A stretch of 37,020 nt of DNA, taken from NCBI GenBank assembly GCA_024698865.1, contig JAILQS010000109.1, forward strand, positions 1 to 37,020, written 5' to 3'. How positions within the stretch are numbered: position 1 is the stretch's first letter; each line of letters starts with the position of its first letter. The notes below the pieces were generated by a model. The model ran no database searches. It had not been told where the DNA came from and saw only the letters and a program-made list of their open reading frames with translations. Shown here one piece after another: positions 6,475 through 14,484 of this stretch. Origin of the DNA: Lachnospiraceae bacterium. GTDB lineage: Bacteria > Bacillota > Clostridia > Lachnospirales > Lachnospiraceae. Position numbers and translations under genes: made by a program.

Positions 6475-7953
6475 ATACACTTCACTTAAGTTTCTCAGTT
6501 TCTTTATAATTCCTTCGTGAAATGCTCCCTGTTCCATTCTCCACGTCCAGTTCTTTCCGAGTGTAGATGGTTCATTCATTCGCGCTTCTCCACCCAGACA
6601 CAACACATCCTGTACCTGTGCAATTACCATTTGCGCGATGCTTGCATATGAAACTCGCAAAATCCCATCCGCTATTTTTTCCGGCTCGTGAATGTTGATA
6701 TATTCCATCAGATAATTTCTTGTATGCTCCGGCATGTTCTCAAACAGATTTACAAGCGTATCATTGTCGTGTGTTCCTCCGTAAACCACACAATTTGCAT
6801 CTTTATAATTATGTGGCAGATACTCATTGTCCGGACCGCTGTCAAATGCAAACGACAAAACTTTCATTCCCGGCCATCCGGTCTCCTTAAGAAGTTCGCG
6901 CACTTCCGGTACAATCACACCCAAATCCTCCGCAATGATTGCACTATCTCCTATTGCGCGGTTGATTACATCACACAATTCTCTACCCGGGCCTTTCACA
7001 TATTCGCCCTCTCTGGCGGTCGCTGCCTGTGCCGGTATTTTATAATAACGAATGATTCCTATAAAATGATCGATTCGTATTACGTCATAAAGTTTGCTGT
7101 TTGCTCGCATTCTTTCGTACCACCAGCTATAGTTGTCCTGCTTCATTGCGTCCCAATCATAGAGTGGATTGCCCCAGCGTTGTCCGGTCTCAGAAAACAT
7201 ATCCGGCGGAACTCCCGCTACGCACGTTGGTCTGCGTTTTTCATCCAATATAAACAGTTTCGGATGTGCCCACAAATCCGCGCTATCCATTGCCACATAC
7301 AACGGAATATCGCCTACGATTCCTATATTTCTCTCCTTCGCATAACTTCGTAACCGGTTCCACTGCTCATAGAATTTATACTGGCAAAAAGCGTAGAACT
7401 CCATATCATCTTTTAACTGCTCTTTATATTTTTCTACCGCTTCCGGCTCTCTCATACGAATATCTTCATCCCACTCCTGCCACTCGCGGTTGTCAAAATG
7501 ATTCTTTAACGCCATATAAAGACAGTAATCCTCTAACCAGTATTTACTGTCTTCCAAAAAGTTTTTATAGTTCTCTTCTTCTTTAAAATGACTTGCCTCT
7601 TTCGCTTTACGAAGCACGCGAAATCGGTTCTGGAACAGCAGGGAATAATCGATCCGTCCCGGGTCGCTTCCCCAGTCCACTTCAGAAAGTTCTTCTCTAT
7701 TCAAAAGCCCCTCTTCTAAAAGTGTCTCCAGGTCTATAAAATACGGATTGCCCGCAAAAGCTGATAAGGACTGATACGGACTGTCTCCATAACTCGTCGG
7801 TCCCATCGGCAACACCTGCCAATATGTCTGTCCTGCTGCAACCAGTGCATCCACCCATCGATAGGCCTCTTTTCCAAACGTACCGATACCGTACGGTGAC
7901 GGCAAACTGCTTACCGGCATAAGAATTCCTGCACTTCTCTTTTTTGCTTCCAT
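6463..7953 (-). CDS. malQ: 4-alpha-glucanotransferase (amylomaltase, GH77)
   Basis: The 496-residue protein matches amylomaltase length and order of motifs. The catalytic nucleophile is Asp295 (VIRIDHF), the acid/base Glu342 (IIAEDLG) and the third carboxylate Asp396 (GGTHDND), closely matching Thermus enzyme numbering (293, 340, 395). It transfers alpha-1,4-glucan segments between maltodextrins in the cytoplasm and so links starch or maltose breakdown with glycogen. GGGAGG lies 8 nt before the ATG. The gene follows fliS by 68 nt with no clear terminator between, so co-transcription with the flagellin unit is possible. Its other natural partners, glgB and a GH13 enzyme, lie about 6 kb upstream on the same strand. 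Confidence 0.97.
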   Translation of the reverse strand: MEAKKRSAGILMPVSSLPSPYGIGTFGKEAYRWVDALVAAGQTYWQVLPMGPTSYGDSPYQSLSAFAGNPYFIDLETLLEEGLLNREELSEVDWGSDPGRIDYSLLFQNRFRVLRKAKEASHFKEEENYKNFLEDSKYWLEDYCLYMALKNHFDNREWQEWDEDIRMREPEAVEKYKEQLKDDMEFYAFCQYKFYEQWNRLRSYAKERNIGIVGDIPLYVAMDSADLWAHPKLFILDEKRRPTCVAGVPPDMFSETGQRWGNPLYDWDAMKQDNYSWWYERMRANSKLYDVIRIDHFIGIIRYYKIPAQAATAREGEYVKGPGRELCDVINRAIGDSAIIAEDLGVIVPEVRELLKETGWPGMKVLSFAFDSGPDNEYLPHNYKDANCVVYGGTHDNDTLVNLFENMPEHTRNYLMEYINIHEPEKIADGILRVSYASIAQMVIAQVQDVLCLGGEARMNEPSTLGKNWTWRMEQGAFHEGIIKKLRNLSEVYGRK

Positions 7954-8021
7954 AGATTATCCTCCCTGATACTCGTGTCCCTTCCGACACTGCTGCATAC
8001 TCCATTGTCCGACATCAACCG

Positions 8022-8525
8022 TTATGCCTTAAATCCTCTGGAGGCTTCATTTACATTTACAAATACCTCATTTAAAGATTTTCTGCTATAGGTAAGTCCG
8101 GCATAGAGTTTCTGTGTATTTTTCATAACAGGTCCGCTTTCATCCTGCTTTGCAACCTGTTCAAAACTACTTTTCAGTCTCTCCATAATGCTGATTACCC
8201 GGTTTAATTTATCTTCTTCCAGTTTTGGCGAAACAGCAGAGGTTCCCTTTACGAAAGCCTCTGCTATCATTCTTCCACAATACTCGTATATTTGAAATAA
8301 TTCTTTGGAAATATCGTATTGCATATCCAGCGCGCCTATCTTCTCGTTAATCAAAAGCTTTCCACGATTCAGTTCTTTTTGAAACGCTGCAATATCATTC
8401 TTATTATATGATACCATAGCATCCCGAATGCTTTCTATAATGATTTCAAATGTAATCACTACTAACTGAGATCGGCTCGCCTGTGTAATGCGTGCGCTAT
8501 ATTCCTGAAATTTCTTTGTATCCAT
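8022..8525 (-). CDS. fliS: FliS-type flagellin export chaperone
   Basis: The N-terminal part (KFQEYSARITQASRSQLVVITFEIIIESIRDAM) matches the FliS pattern of a short extended arm, then a helix with a hydrophobic face, and the rest is an all-alpha bundle as in FliS. At 167 residues it is longer than the usual 120-135, with an extra C-terminal stretch of about 35 residues. FliS caps the C-terminal helix of flagellin in the cytoplasm until export. Position directly after flagellin (36-nt gap) with GGAGG at 7 nt supports the call. Confidence 0.85.
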   Translation of the reverse strand: MDTKKFQEYSARITQASRSQLVVITFEIIIESIRDAMVSYNKNDIAAFQKELNRGKLLINEKIGALDMQYDISKELFQIYEYCGRMIAEAFVKGTSAVSPKLEEDKLNRVISIMERLKSSFEQVAKQDESGPVMKNTQKLYAGLTYSRKSLNEVFVNVNEASRGFKA

Positions 8526-8561
8526 ATAAATCCTCCATGCAAAAGCACTTTGTAGTATTTA

Positions 8562-9953
8562 CTACTGTAACAGAGAAAGAATCTGCTGTGGTCTTTCGTT
8601 TGCCTGCGAAAGCATGGAAACACCTGCCTGTGAAAGTACATTTCTCTGTGTATAATTGGTCATTTCTTCCGCCATATCGACGTCTTCGATTCGTGATAAG
8701 GATTCTGTCATATTTTCGGATGTTACATTTAAGTTTGCAATTGCATGTGTCAAACGATTCTCATACGCACCAAGTTTTGCACGAATAGAAGAAACCATAT
8801 TGATTGCTTTATCCAATGAAGAAATCGCTTCTGCGGCTCCTCTGTCAGTATATACCTTAATGTTGTCCGTGCCAAGTGTCACCGGTGACACTTCCGGAAT
8901 ACTGATATCTACCGTCTGACCCTCATTTGCACCAATCTGAAGTATCATTGGGCCTGCGTCCAATACGGTAAGTGCAGCGTCTCCAGCCGGTGCTCCAAGT
9001 GTGATTTCCAGTTTCATTTCAAAACCGTCTCTATCGGTAATTGTAACCTTGTTCCCGTCTGCAATCCATGTTGCCGTATTATTGAAACCTTCGTAACCAA
9101 GCTCAATCTCGGCGTCAGCTCCGACGTATACATTGCTTTCCACGTCGGTAAGTCCAAGCACTCCCATCAAAGTTGTGTTGTCAGATACAATCTGGATAAA
9201 CTTTGAAGAACCTGCTTCACTGCTTGTAAATGTAAAATAGGAATCAGTTCCGGACTCCCCTATTCCAAGATCAATACCTACCATTTCGCACGTATCGCGA
9301 AGTTTCTCCACAACCTGCGCCATAGAATCATTTTTCTCGATGGCAACGTCTACACCATTGATATTTACTATACCCGCCTGCTCTTCGGTAATATAGTCAA
9401 AGCTTACCGTATTGCCTTCTGCATAGGCACATTCTCCGTTGAAGCTTACGTTAATGTCGTATGAGTTGCTGTCTACACTGTCGCTTAAGGAAATGATTTT
9501 AACCAGTGTATTATCGGAAAATGTTTTTCTATCTACATCACCGTTCAAAAGAGTTTTCGTGTTGAACTCTGTATCTGTGGAAATACGCTGAATCTCCTGG
9601 TTCAACTGCATAATCTCTTTCTGAATCGCTTCTCTGTCATCGTTTGTATTGGTGCCGTTGGCTGCTTCTACGGAAAGTTCTCTCATTCTCTGAAGCATTG
9701 CTTCTACTTCAGATAACGCACCTTCTGCTGTCTGAATAACGGAGATACCATCCGATGCATTTCTGGATGCCTGATTCAGTCCGGCAATCTGAGTTTTCAT
9801 TTTCTGTGAAATTGCCATTCCTGCTGCATCGTCTGCTGCCTTATTAATACGATATCCGGAAGAAAGTCTTTCTAAACTTACATCCAACGCACTCTGTGTA
9901 TTTTTCAAATGTCTATTTGCTATTAATGCTGAAATATTACTATTAATCTTCAT
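8562..9953 (-). CDS. fliC: Flagellin
   Basis: The 463-residue protein begins with the flagellin D0/D1 signature (MKINSNISALIANRHL, LSSGYRINKAADDAAG, QMRRELS-like QRMRELSVEAANG) and ends with the matching D1/D0 helices (ISSLDKAINMVSSIRAKLGA, NVLSQAGVSMLSQAN, ILSLLQ). A central variable region (about 150-365) forms the exposed D2/D3 part. It is the filament subunit, exported by the flagellar type III system. A sigma-28 type promoter lies upstream and fliS follows. The residues Arg and Glu that TLR5 contacts in the LQRxREL block are kept. A short inverted repeat (8552-8556 with 8561-8565) covers the stop codon, and another (9976-9980 with 9986-9990) lies in the 5' leader. Confidence 0.97.
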   Translation of the reverse strand: MKINSNISALIANRHLKNTQSALDVSLERLSSGYRINKAADDAAGMAISQKMKTQIAGLNQASRNASDGISVIQTAEGALSEVEAMLQRMRELSVEAANGTNTNDDREAIQKEIMQLNQEIQRISTDTEFNTKTLLNGDVDRKTFSDNTLVKIISLSDSVDSNSYDINVSFNGECAYAEGNTVSFDYITEEQAGIVNINGVDVAIEKNDSMAQVVEKLRDTCEMVGIDLGIGESGTDSYFTFTSSEAGSSKFIQIVSDNTTLMGVLGLTDVESNVYVGADAEIELGYEGFNNTATWIADGNKVTITDRDGFEMKLEITLGAPAGDAALTVLDAGPMILQIGANEGQTVDISIPEVSPVTLGTDNIKVYTDRGAAEAISSLDKAINMVSSIRAKLGAYENRLTHAIANLNVTSENMTESLSRIEDVDMAEEMTNYTQRNVLSQAGVSMLSQANERPQQILSLLQ

Positions 9954-10014
9954 ATTGGCCTCTTTTCTCTAACCTGTCACCAACTGTGACGCCGTCAGTA
10001 TCTGTTCTTTAATT

Positions 10015-10042
10015 ATATCGGCAACTTCGACCAAAATCCTTA
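10015..10042 (-). promoter_or_regulatory. Sigma-28 (SigD/FliA) promoter of flagellin
   Basis: On the minus strand GCCGATAT (10022-10015) is an exact match to the sigma-28 -10 element of Bacillus and Clostridia, with TAAG (10042-10039) 16 nt upstream. It lies in the gap between the preceding gene's stop at 10050 and the flagellin ATG at 9953. Confidence 0.75.
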
Positions 10043-10049
10043 GTACAAT

Positions 10050-13000
10050 TTATGCTTCGTTGCTTCTGATATTTTCTACGACCAGCTTCGCCACCTGGTA
10101 TAAAACCTTTGTAGATGTGGCATTTTCGCCTCTTTCCAGTGCCGGCTGATAGTGTTCAAGGCCTCTTTGATCCGTTGCAATATTGATTTGACGAACGTCA
10201 AGTCCCAAGGCTTTGAAACCATCCTCCAACTGTGCATTTTTCTGCGTAAGATAATTTTTACCGTCTACATTTTCACATAAGATAAATCCTTTTATCACCT
10301 GTTCTTTTACGGTAAATTCACACTGTACTTTCCCATAAGCGGAAGAATCTACGGTTATAGCTACTTTTCCGGTTTCACCGGTTCCGCTGACAATGGTTAG
10401 ACCAACGTTGGTTATCGTCGCTCCTGTAACCATCGGGATTTCGTAGTGCTCACTTTTGCTGAGTCGGTTCGCCAAACGAATTCCATTTCTTAATAGCGAT
10501 ATCTCATTTACCTGTTCTGACTGATTGTCCACTTGATTCTCGTATTCCCGATCCAACACCTCCTCAAGTCTGTCTGTCATCACATCATATTGTTCTTTTA
10601 AGGCGTCAGCATCTTCCAGCGCATCCAGCAGACCGCTTGAAAATGCAGCCATTTCTTCACTGTTTCCCTGTGCCTCCATCTTCTGATAGAATTCCTTGAA
10701 TAAACTTCTGTCCCCGGTAAAAAAGGCTTCTGCCACCTCAAGGTTTGCTACCGTAACCGCACTGTTATGCGCTTCCAAAAAGCTTTCTGCCTCTTTTGCC
10801 GTCTCCATAATTCCGGTAATATCTTTAAGCATCTCTCTCGCATAGGCAAGCTCCCCTTCATTGTGCTGTTGCTCAGCCTCTACCGATGCCATAAATGCTT
10901 CTTTCATTTTTTCCAGCGTAATATCCATAAGACCGGACATACCTTCTTCCGTTACCGCAGCAAGTCGCTGTGGAGAAATCTCCTCCAGAACCTGAGAAGC
11001 CAGTCTCTTGCCATAGGCTAATTTATCCGGATGTATTGCGGCATATATCTGATCCGTGATAGTTTCTCTCTTAAATGTCAAACTCGTCAGTCCGCCAAAA
11101 TCATCATCTACATTTTGATCGATTCCGCTACCACGCATGGTTCGAACCGCTGACAACAGGTTCTTAAGTGTCAGCTCTTCCCCCGCGCCTACAACTGCTC
11201 CAATTGCAGCTCCGTCTGTTTTTACCACGTTGTTAAGCAAACGATAGATTCCAATGTAACTCTTTCGCTCGGCCTCTGTAAGTGCCCCCTGCTTATCGAG
11301 TTTCCATAGATACTTACTGTACTTTTCTTCCTCTGAAATACCAATCTCTTCTTTGATGGCACTAATCTGACTCTCCAGCTGTTCCATTGTCATATGAAGC
11401 GGATCGATATCTCTTTTTATAAGTTCCAAGGTCACAGACGGCTGTAAATCGTCAAGAATCTGATTAACCTGTGCATCATATTCTTTCATGGAAGTGATGT
11501 TCTCCTCGGTAATTTCCATCGAATTATATCCTAAAATACGAACTGCCCTACGGTTACTGTCGGTAAGCTCCATGCCGTTAAGTTCCAACAGACTGTCCAC
11601 GTTTTGGAATGCCTTTTTGATGGAATCTCCCATGTCTTTTCTAGGTGCCGTTCCAAGCGCTTCGTAGGTTTCTTCCGCACGTTGATAGCTTGCCTTTCGA
11701 TTCTGTCCTTCCTGATGCAAAGACTGCAGGCTTTCCATGGATTTATTTCCAAGCGTACTTCCAAGAATCGCTGCCGGTGCCTGATATAATTCGCGCACCA
11801 CTTCCGTCGTGTTACGAAGGAGTGTAACTTTATCTACGCTTGCGGTCTGTCCGGCTTCTGCCAGAAGATTTCTATAGTATTCATTCTCTGTTTCTCTTAA
11901 CGCTTCTACTACCCTTTCAATCCCTGCCGTATCAAATTCAATTCCTTTTGCTGCCATCTTCTGCGCAGTTTCCACCGTCATACGAAGGCGGATTTCTTCC
12001 AACTGTCTCTTTGCTGTCACCACTGCGATATCAATCTGAATTTCTGTTACCGTCGTAATCTGCTGTGTATAAACCGGCTGGGTAGCTGCCGTTTCCAATG
12101 TGTTCAGACTAATAACGCTTCCGATATTATTTTCTGTAATCCCCGGACCCTGTCCTTCCCCATTTGCAACCGCTTCCGCCTGTTCACTGATCACATTCAA
12201 AACCGCTGTTTCTACTGCGTCGTCAGAAATCTGTGCAAATCTTCTTACGACGTCCTGTGCCACCTTTTCCTCTCTTATGTCGAGATTTGCCTCATCCGGC
12301 TTTTTGCCTTCCTGCATTGCCGTCATGATTTTATCTAATACCAGTTCTTCTGAATTTTCCTCCAAAAGAAGTTCGATGCTGTTTAATCTGTCATAGCTTT
12401 CCTTGGATACCGGAATATCATTTTCAATCATCCAAAGGCCCTGCTCTTTGGTTTCCTCTGTTACCGCGTAGCCTGCCTCTTTGATGATGTCGCTTAACTG
12501 CTGCTCCAGCTCTGCCTTGATTTCACTGTTTAACGGTTTTTTTGCTCCGGTTCCGGCATATAAACTGTGATAAATGTTTTGTACCGTCAACTCGGACTCG
12601 TTTTTAATTAAGTACGCCTTTGACGCATCGTTAAGCTTTGGTATCATTTGATGAATACCTGCCGCCTGTGCCACAAGTTTAATATTGGTTTCCGTTACCG
12701 GCAAATCCGCTTTCGCAAGTTTTTTCGCAAGCTTTTTATCTACACTTCCACCTAATTTATTGGAAATTGCAATCACTTCGGTCTCTTCTCTGGTTTCCAG
12801 TTTGGTTTCGATTCGTCTGTCCACATTATCCTGTACAAATTCTTTATTCTCTTTGATTCGGTCCAGTGTCCGTTTCAGACGGTCCGCCTCAAAACTCTCT
12901 ATAGAGACACCTTCCTCTGTAATTTTTTGATAATCTTCTTCCGTAATACGATCTGTCTGTTCCTTCAAATCTTCTGAATTATCTTTCCCGGCAGGCATAT

Positions 13001-13391
13001 TACTCTTAACCATATCGATAAAATCCTGTGCAGAGCCGTCCACAACCGTACAACTGATAATTCCCTGCTTCGCCGTAAGGGTGCTGTCTTCGCTATGTGA
13101 ACTTTTTCCCGGTGTCACTTCCCGAAGTGCAAGCCCTTTTTCAGAAGCGCTTTCCACCTGAAACTCTCTTTCTTCTCCCAGTCTCGGACTCTTAAGTGAT
13201 TCTTTCGGTACATTTACATCCATTCCGTTAAAATTAAGCGTAATTTTATCTGTAATGGACGTAATCACTCCCTTGATCGTCTGCCCGGTCTGTGCCAGTT
13301 TTTTAAAGCGGTCCAGATCATTTATAACACCCTGCTCTTTTGTTTTATTTACGTTTGAAAAATAGTTGTTACTGTTTATATTAACTGTCAT
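10050..13391 (-). CDS. Large FliK-like protein (possibly DUF6240) of the flagellar region
   Basis: The 1113-residue protein has no signal peptide or membrane segment. Residues about 25-95 form a small beta-rich domain (GQTIKGVITSITDKITLNFNG). A very long helical, Gln/Glu-rich middle follows (about 140-980). The last 140 residues (GTGETGKVAITVDSSAYGKVQCEF, then QLEDGFKALGLDVRQINI) resemble the FliK C-terminal Flg_hook domain, in which a strand-rich part is followed by a helix and a final strand. FliK measures hook length and switches the export gate from hook to filament substrates. This role is inference. Support comes from the neighbours flagellin and fliS and from a candidate sigma-28 promoter just upstream. 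The length is about twice that of classical FliK. AAAAGGGG precedes the ATG. Confidence 0.72.
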   Translation of the reverse strand: MTVNINSNNYFSNVNKTKEQGVINDLDRFKKLAQTGQTIKGVITSITDKITLNFNGMDVNVPKESLKSPRLGEEREFQVESASEKGLALREVTPGKSSHSEDSTLTAKQGIISCTVVDGSAQDFIDMVKSNMPAGKDNSEDLKEQTDRITEEDYQKITEEGVSIESFEADRLKRTLDRIKENKEFVQDNVDRRIETKLETREETEVIAISNKLGGSVDKKLAKKLAKADLPVTETNIKLVAQAAGIHQMIPKLNDASKAYLIKNESELTVQNIYHSLYAGTGAKKPLNSEIKAELEQQLSDIIKEAGYAVTEETKEQGLWMIENDIPVSKESYDRLNSIELLLEENSEELVLDKIMTAMQEGKKPDEANLDIREEKVAQDVVRRFAQISDDAVETAVLNVISEQAEAVANGEGQGPGITENNIGSVISLNTLETAATQPVYTQQITTVTEIQIDIAVVTAKRQLEEIRLRMTVETAQKMAAKGIEFDTAGIERVVEALRETENEYYRNLLAEAGQTASVDKVTLLRNTTEVVRELYQAPAAILGSTLGNKSMESLQSLHQEGQNRKASYQRAEETYEALGTAPRKDMGDSIKKAFQNVDSLLELNGMELTDSNRRAVRILGYNSMEITEENITSMKEYDAQVNQILDDLQPSVTLELIKRDIDPLHMTMEQLESQISAIKEEIGISEEEKYSKYLWKLDKQGALTEAERKSYIGIYRLLNNVVKTDGAAIGAVVGAGEELTLKNLLSAVRTMRGSGIDQNVDDDFGGLTSLTFKRETITDQIYAAIHPDKLAYGKRLASQVLEEISPQRLAAVTEEGMSGLMDITLEKMKEAFMASVEAEQQHNEGELAYAREMLKDITGIMETAKEAESFLEAHNSAVTVANLEVAEAFFTGDRSLFKEFYQKMEAQGNSEEMAAFSSGLLDALEDADALKEQYDVMTDRLEEVLDREYENQVDNQSEQVNEISLLRNGIRLANRLSKSEHYEIPMVTGATITNVGLTIVSGTGETGKVAITVDSSAYGKVQCEFTVKEQVIKGFILCENVDGKNYLTQKNAQLEDGFKALGLDVRQINIATDQRGLEHYQPALERGENATSTKVLYQVAKLVVENIRSNEA

Positions 13392-13469
13392 GGCGGTTCC
13401 CCTTTTCTATGTGCTGTCTTCGTGGTTGCCAGATCATTTCAATAAAATTCTGGATTTTCTGTACTCTAT

Positions 13470-13496
13470 ATTTCGGCAAAAAAAAGCCCTGACTTA
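13470..13496 (-). promoter_or_regulatory. Candidate sigma-28 promoter of the FliK-like gene
   Basis: On the minus strand TAAG (13496-13493), exactly 15 nt, then GCCGAAAT (13477-13470) fits the sigma-28 consensus with one change in the -10. The TAA of the -35 is the degV stop codon, and the spacer is the T-run of the degV terminator. The start codon is about 80 nt downstream. Confidence 0.55.
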
Positions 13497-13508
13497 AGAG
13501 TCAGAGCT
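13477..13508 (-). terminator. degV terminator overlapping the coding end
   Basis: On the minus strand AGCTCTGACT (13508-13499) pairs with AGTCAGGGCT (13494-13485) over a 4-nt loop and is followed by eight T. The upstream arm encodes the last residues of DegV, and the stop codon TAA at 13496-13494 overlaps the loop. Confidence 0.85.
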
Positions 13509-14345
13509 GTGTTTCTTTGTATTGGCAATTGCTAATGCACCCGGTCCGATGTGACAGGATACGCTCAAGGATAATTTATCAACATATATTTTGCGATTTG
13601 GATAAATCTTTTGTAATTCTTCTTTCAGTTCCATCGCAGCTTCTTCATTTTGCGTGTGCGCAATCTGTAAGTTGTACTCGCCGTCCTGTGTATCTTTCTC
13701 GATGGCTTCCATCATAATGGCTTTCGCCTGCTTCACGGTACGCGCTTTTGCAAACGCATCTAACTTTTCTCCACGAATCTGCAATACCGGTTTGATACGA
13801 AGCAGTGTTCCAAGCGCTGCTGCCGCCGGTGTCACACGTCCACCTTTTTTGAGGTATTTGAGGGTGTCCACCATAATGTAAATACTGGAGTCAAACTTCG
13901 TTTTTTCCAGAAATTCTTTGATTTCTTTGGCATTTTTGCCCTGCTTTGCAAGCTCCATACCTTCTATTACGGACTCTCTTTGTGTAACGGAAATACGCTG
14001 GTTATTTACCACCTGTACTCTTCCATCGTATTCTTCTGCAAGTACTTTCGCGGTAGAGCAGGAACTGCTTAATCCGCTCGACATAGGGATATGTACAATC
14101 TCGTCGTAATCTTCAAGAATGTCTTCCCACATTTTCATAATCGTCTCGGGCGTTGGCTGAGATGTGAAAATCTCTGCTTCATTCTCCAGCATTTTATAAA
14201 ATTCCTCTGTTGTAAGATTGATGCCTTCAAAGTATTCTTCTCCATTGATGGTGAAGGGCATCGGCACAACAAAAATTCCTAATTCATCTGCCTGTTCCTG
14301 GGTAATCCCGGAGTTACTGTCTGTTACAAATGCAATTTTACTCAC
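13494..14345 (-). CDS. DegV family fatty-acid-binding protein
   Basis: The product (283 residues) matches DegV/FakB proteins, which bind a fatty acid between two domains and can present it to a FakA-type kinase. Visible blocks are VTDSNSGIT near the start, FTSQPTPE, HIPMSSGLSSS (the loop that holds the fatty acid carboxylate), LKYLKKGGRV and IGPGALAI near the end. The start is set at GTG 14345 because GGAG precedes it by 9 nt and family members begin this way; an ATG five codons upstream (14360) has no ribosome site and itself contributes to that GGAG. The gene has its own promoter and a terminator inside its 3' end. No FakA gene is nearby. Confidence 0.92.
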   Translation of the reverse strand: MSKIAFVTDSNSGITQEQADELGIFVVPMPFTINGEEYFEGINLTTEEFYKMLENEAEIFTSQPTPETIMKMWEDILEDYDEIVHIPMSSGLSSSCSTAKVLAEEYDGRVQVVNNQRISVTQRESVIEGMELAKQGKNAKEIKEFLEKTKFDSSIYIMVDTLKYLKKGGRVTPAAAALGTLLRIKPVLQIRGEKLDAFAKARTVKQAKAIMMEAIEKDTQDGEYNLQIAHTQNEEAAMELKEELQKIYPNRKIYVDKLSLSVSCHIGPGALAIANTKKHSSDS

Positions 14346-14411
14346 TGTTTTATACTCCATTTCTAAATCTGATTCTACTGTGATTTACATCTTCTAAATG
14401 AATTCTAATGC

Positions 14412-14440
14412 ATTTTACCACATCAAATTTAGTGTAACAA
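14412..14440 (-). promoter_or_regulatory. Promoter of degV
   Basis: On the minus strand TTGTTA (14440-14435), a 17-nt spacer and TAAAAT (14417-14412) lie about 67 nt upstream of the GTG start. Confidence 0.55.
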
Positions 14441-14484
14441 ACCTTGTAACGTAGTCTTTAAAACCTTATGTTCCCGATTTCAAA

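Noticed and set aside
7697-8005. Alternative minus-strand frame before malQ
   Set aside because: It overlaps the malQ start in another frame; malQ has a clear ribosome site and full-length family match.
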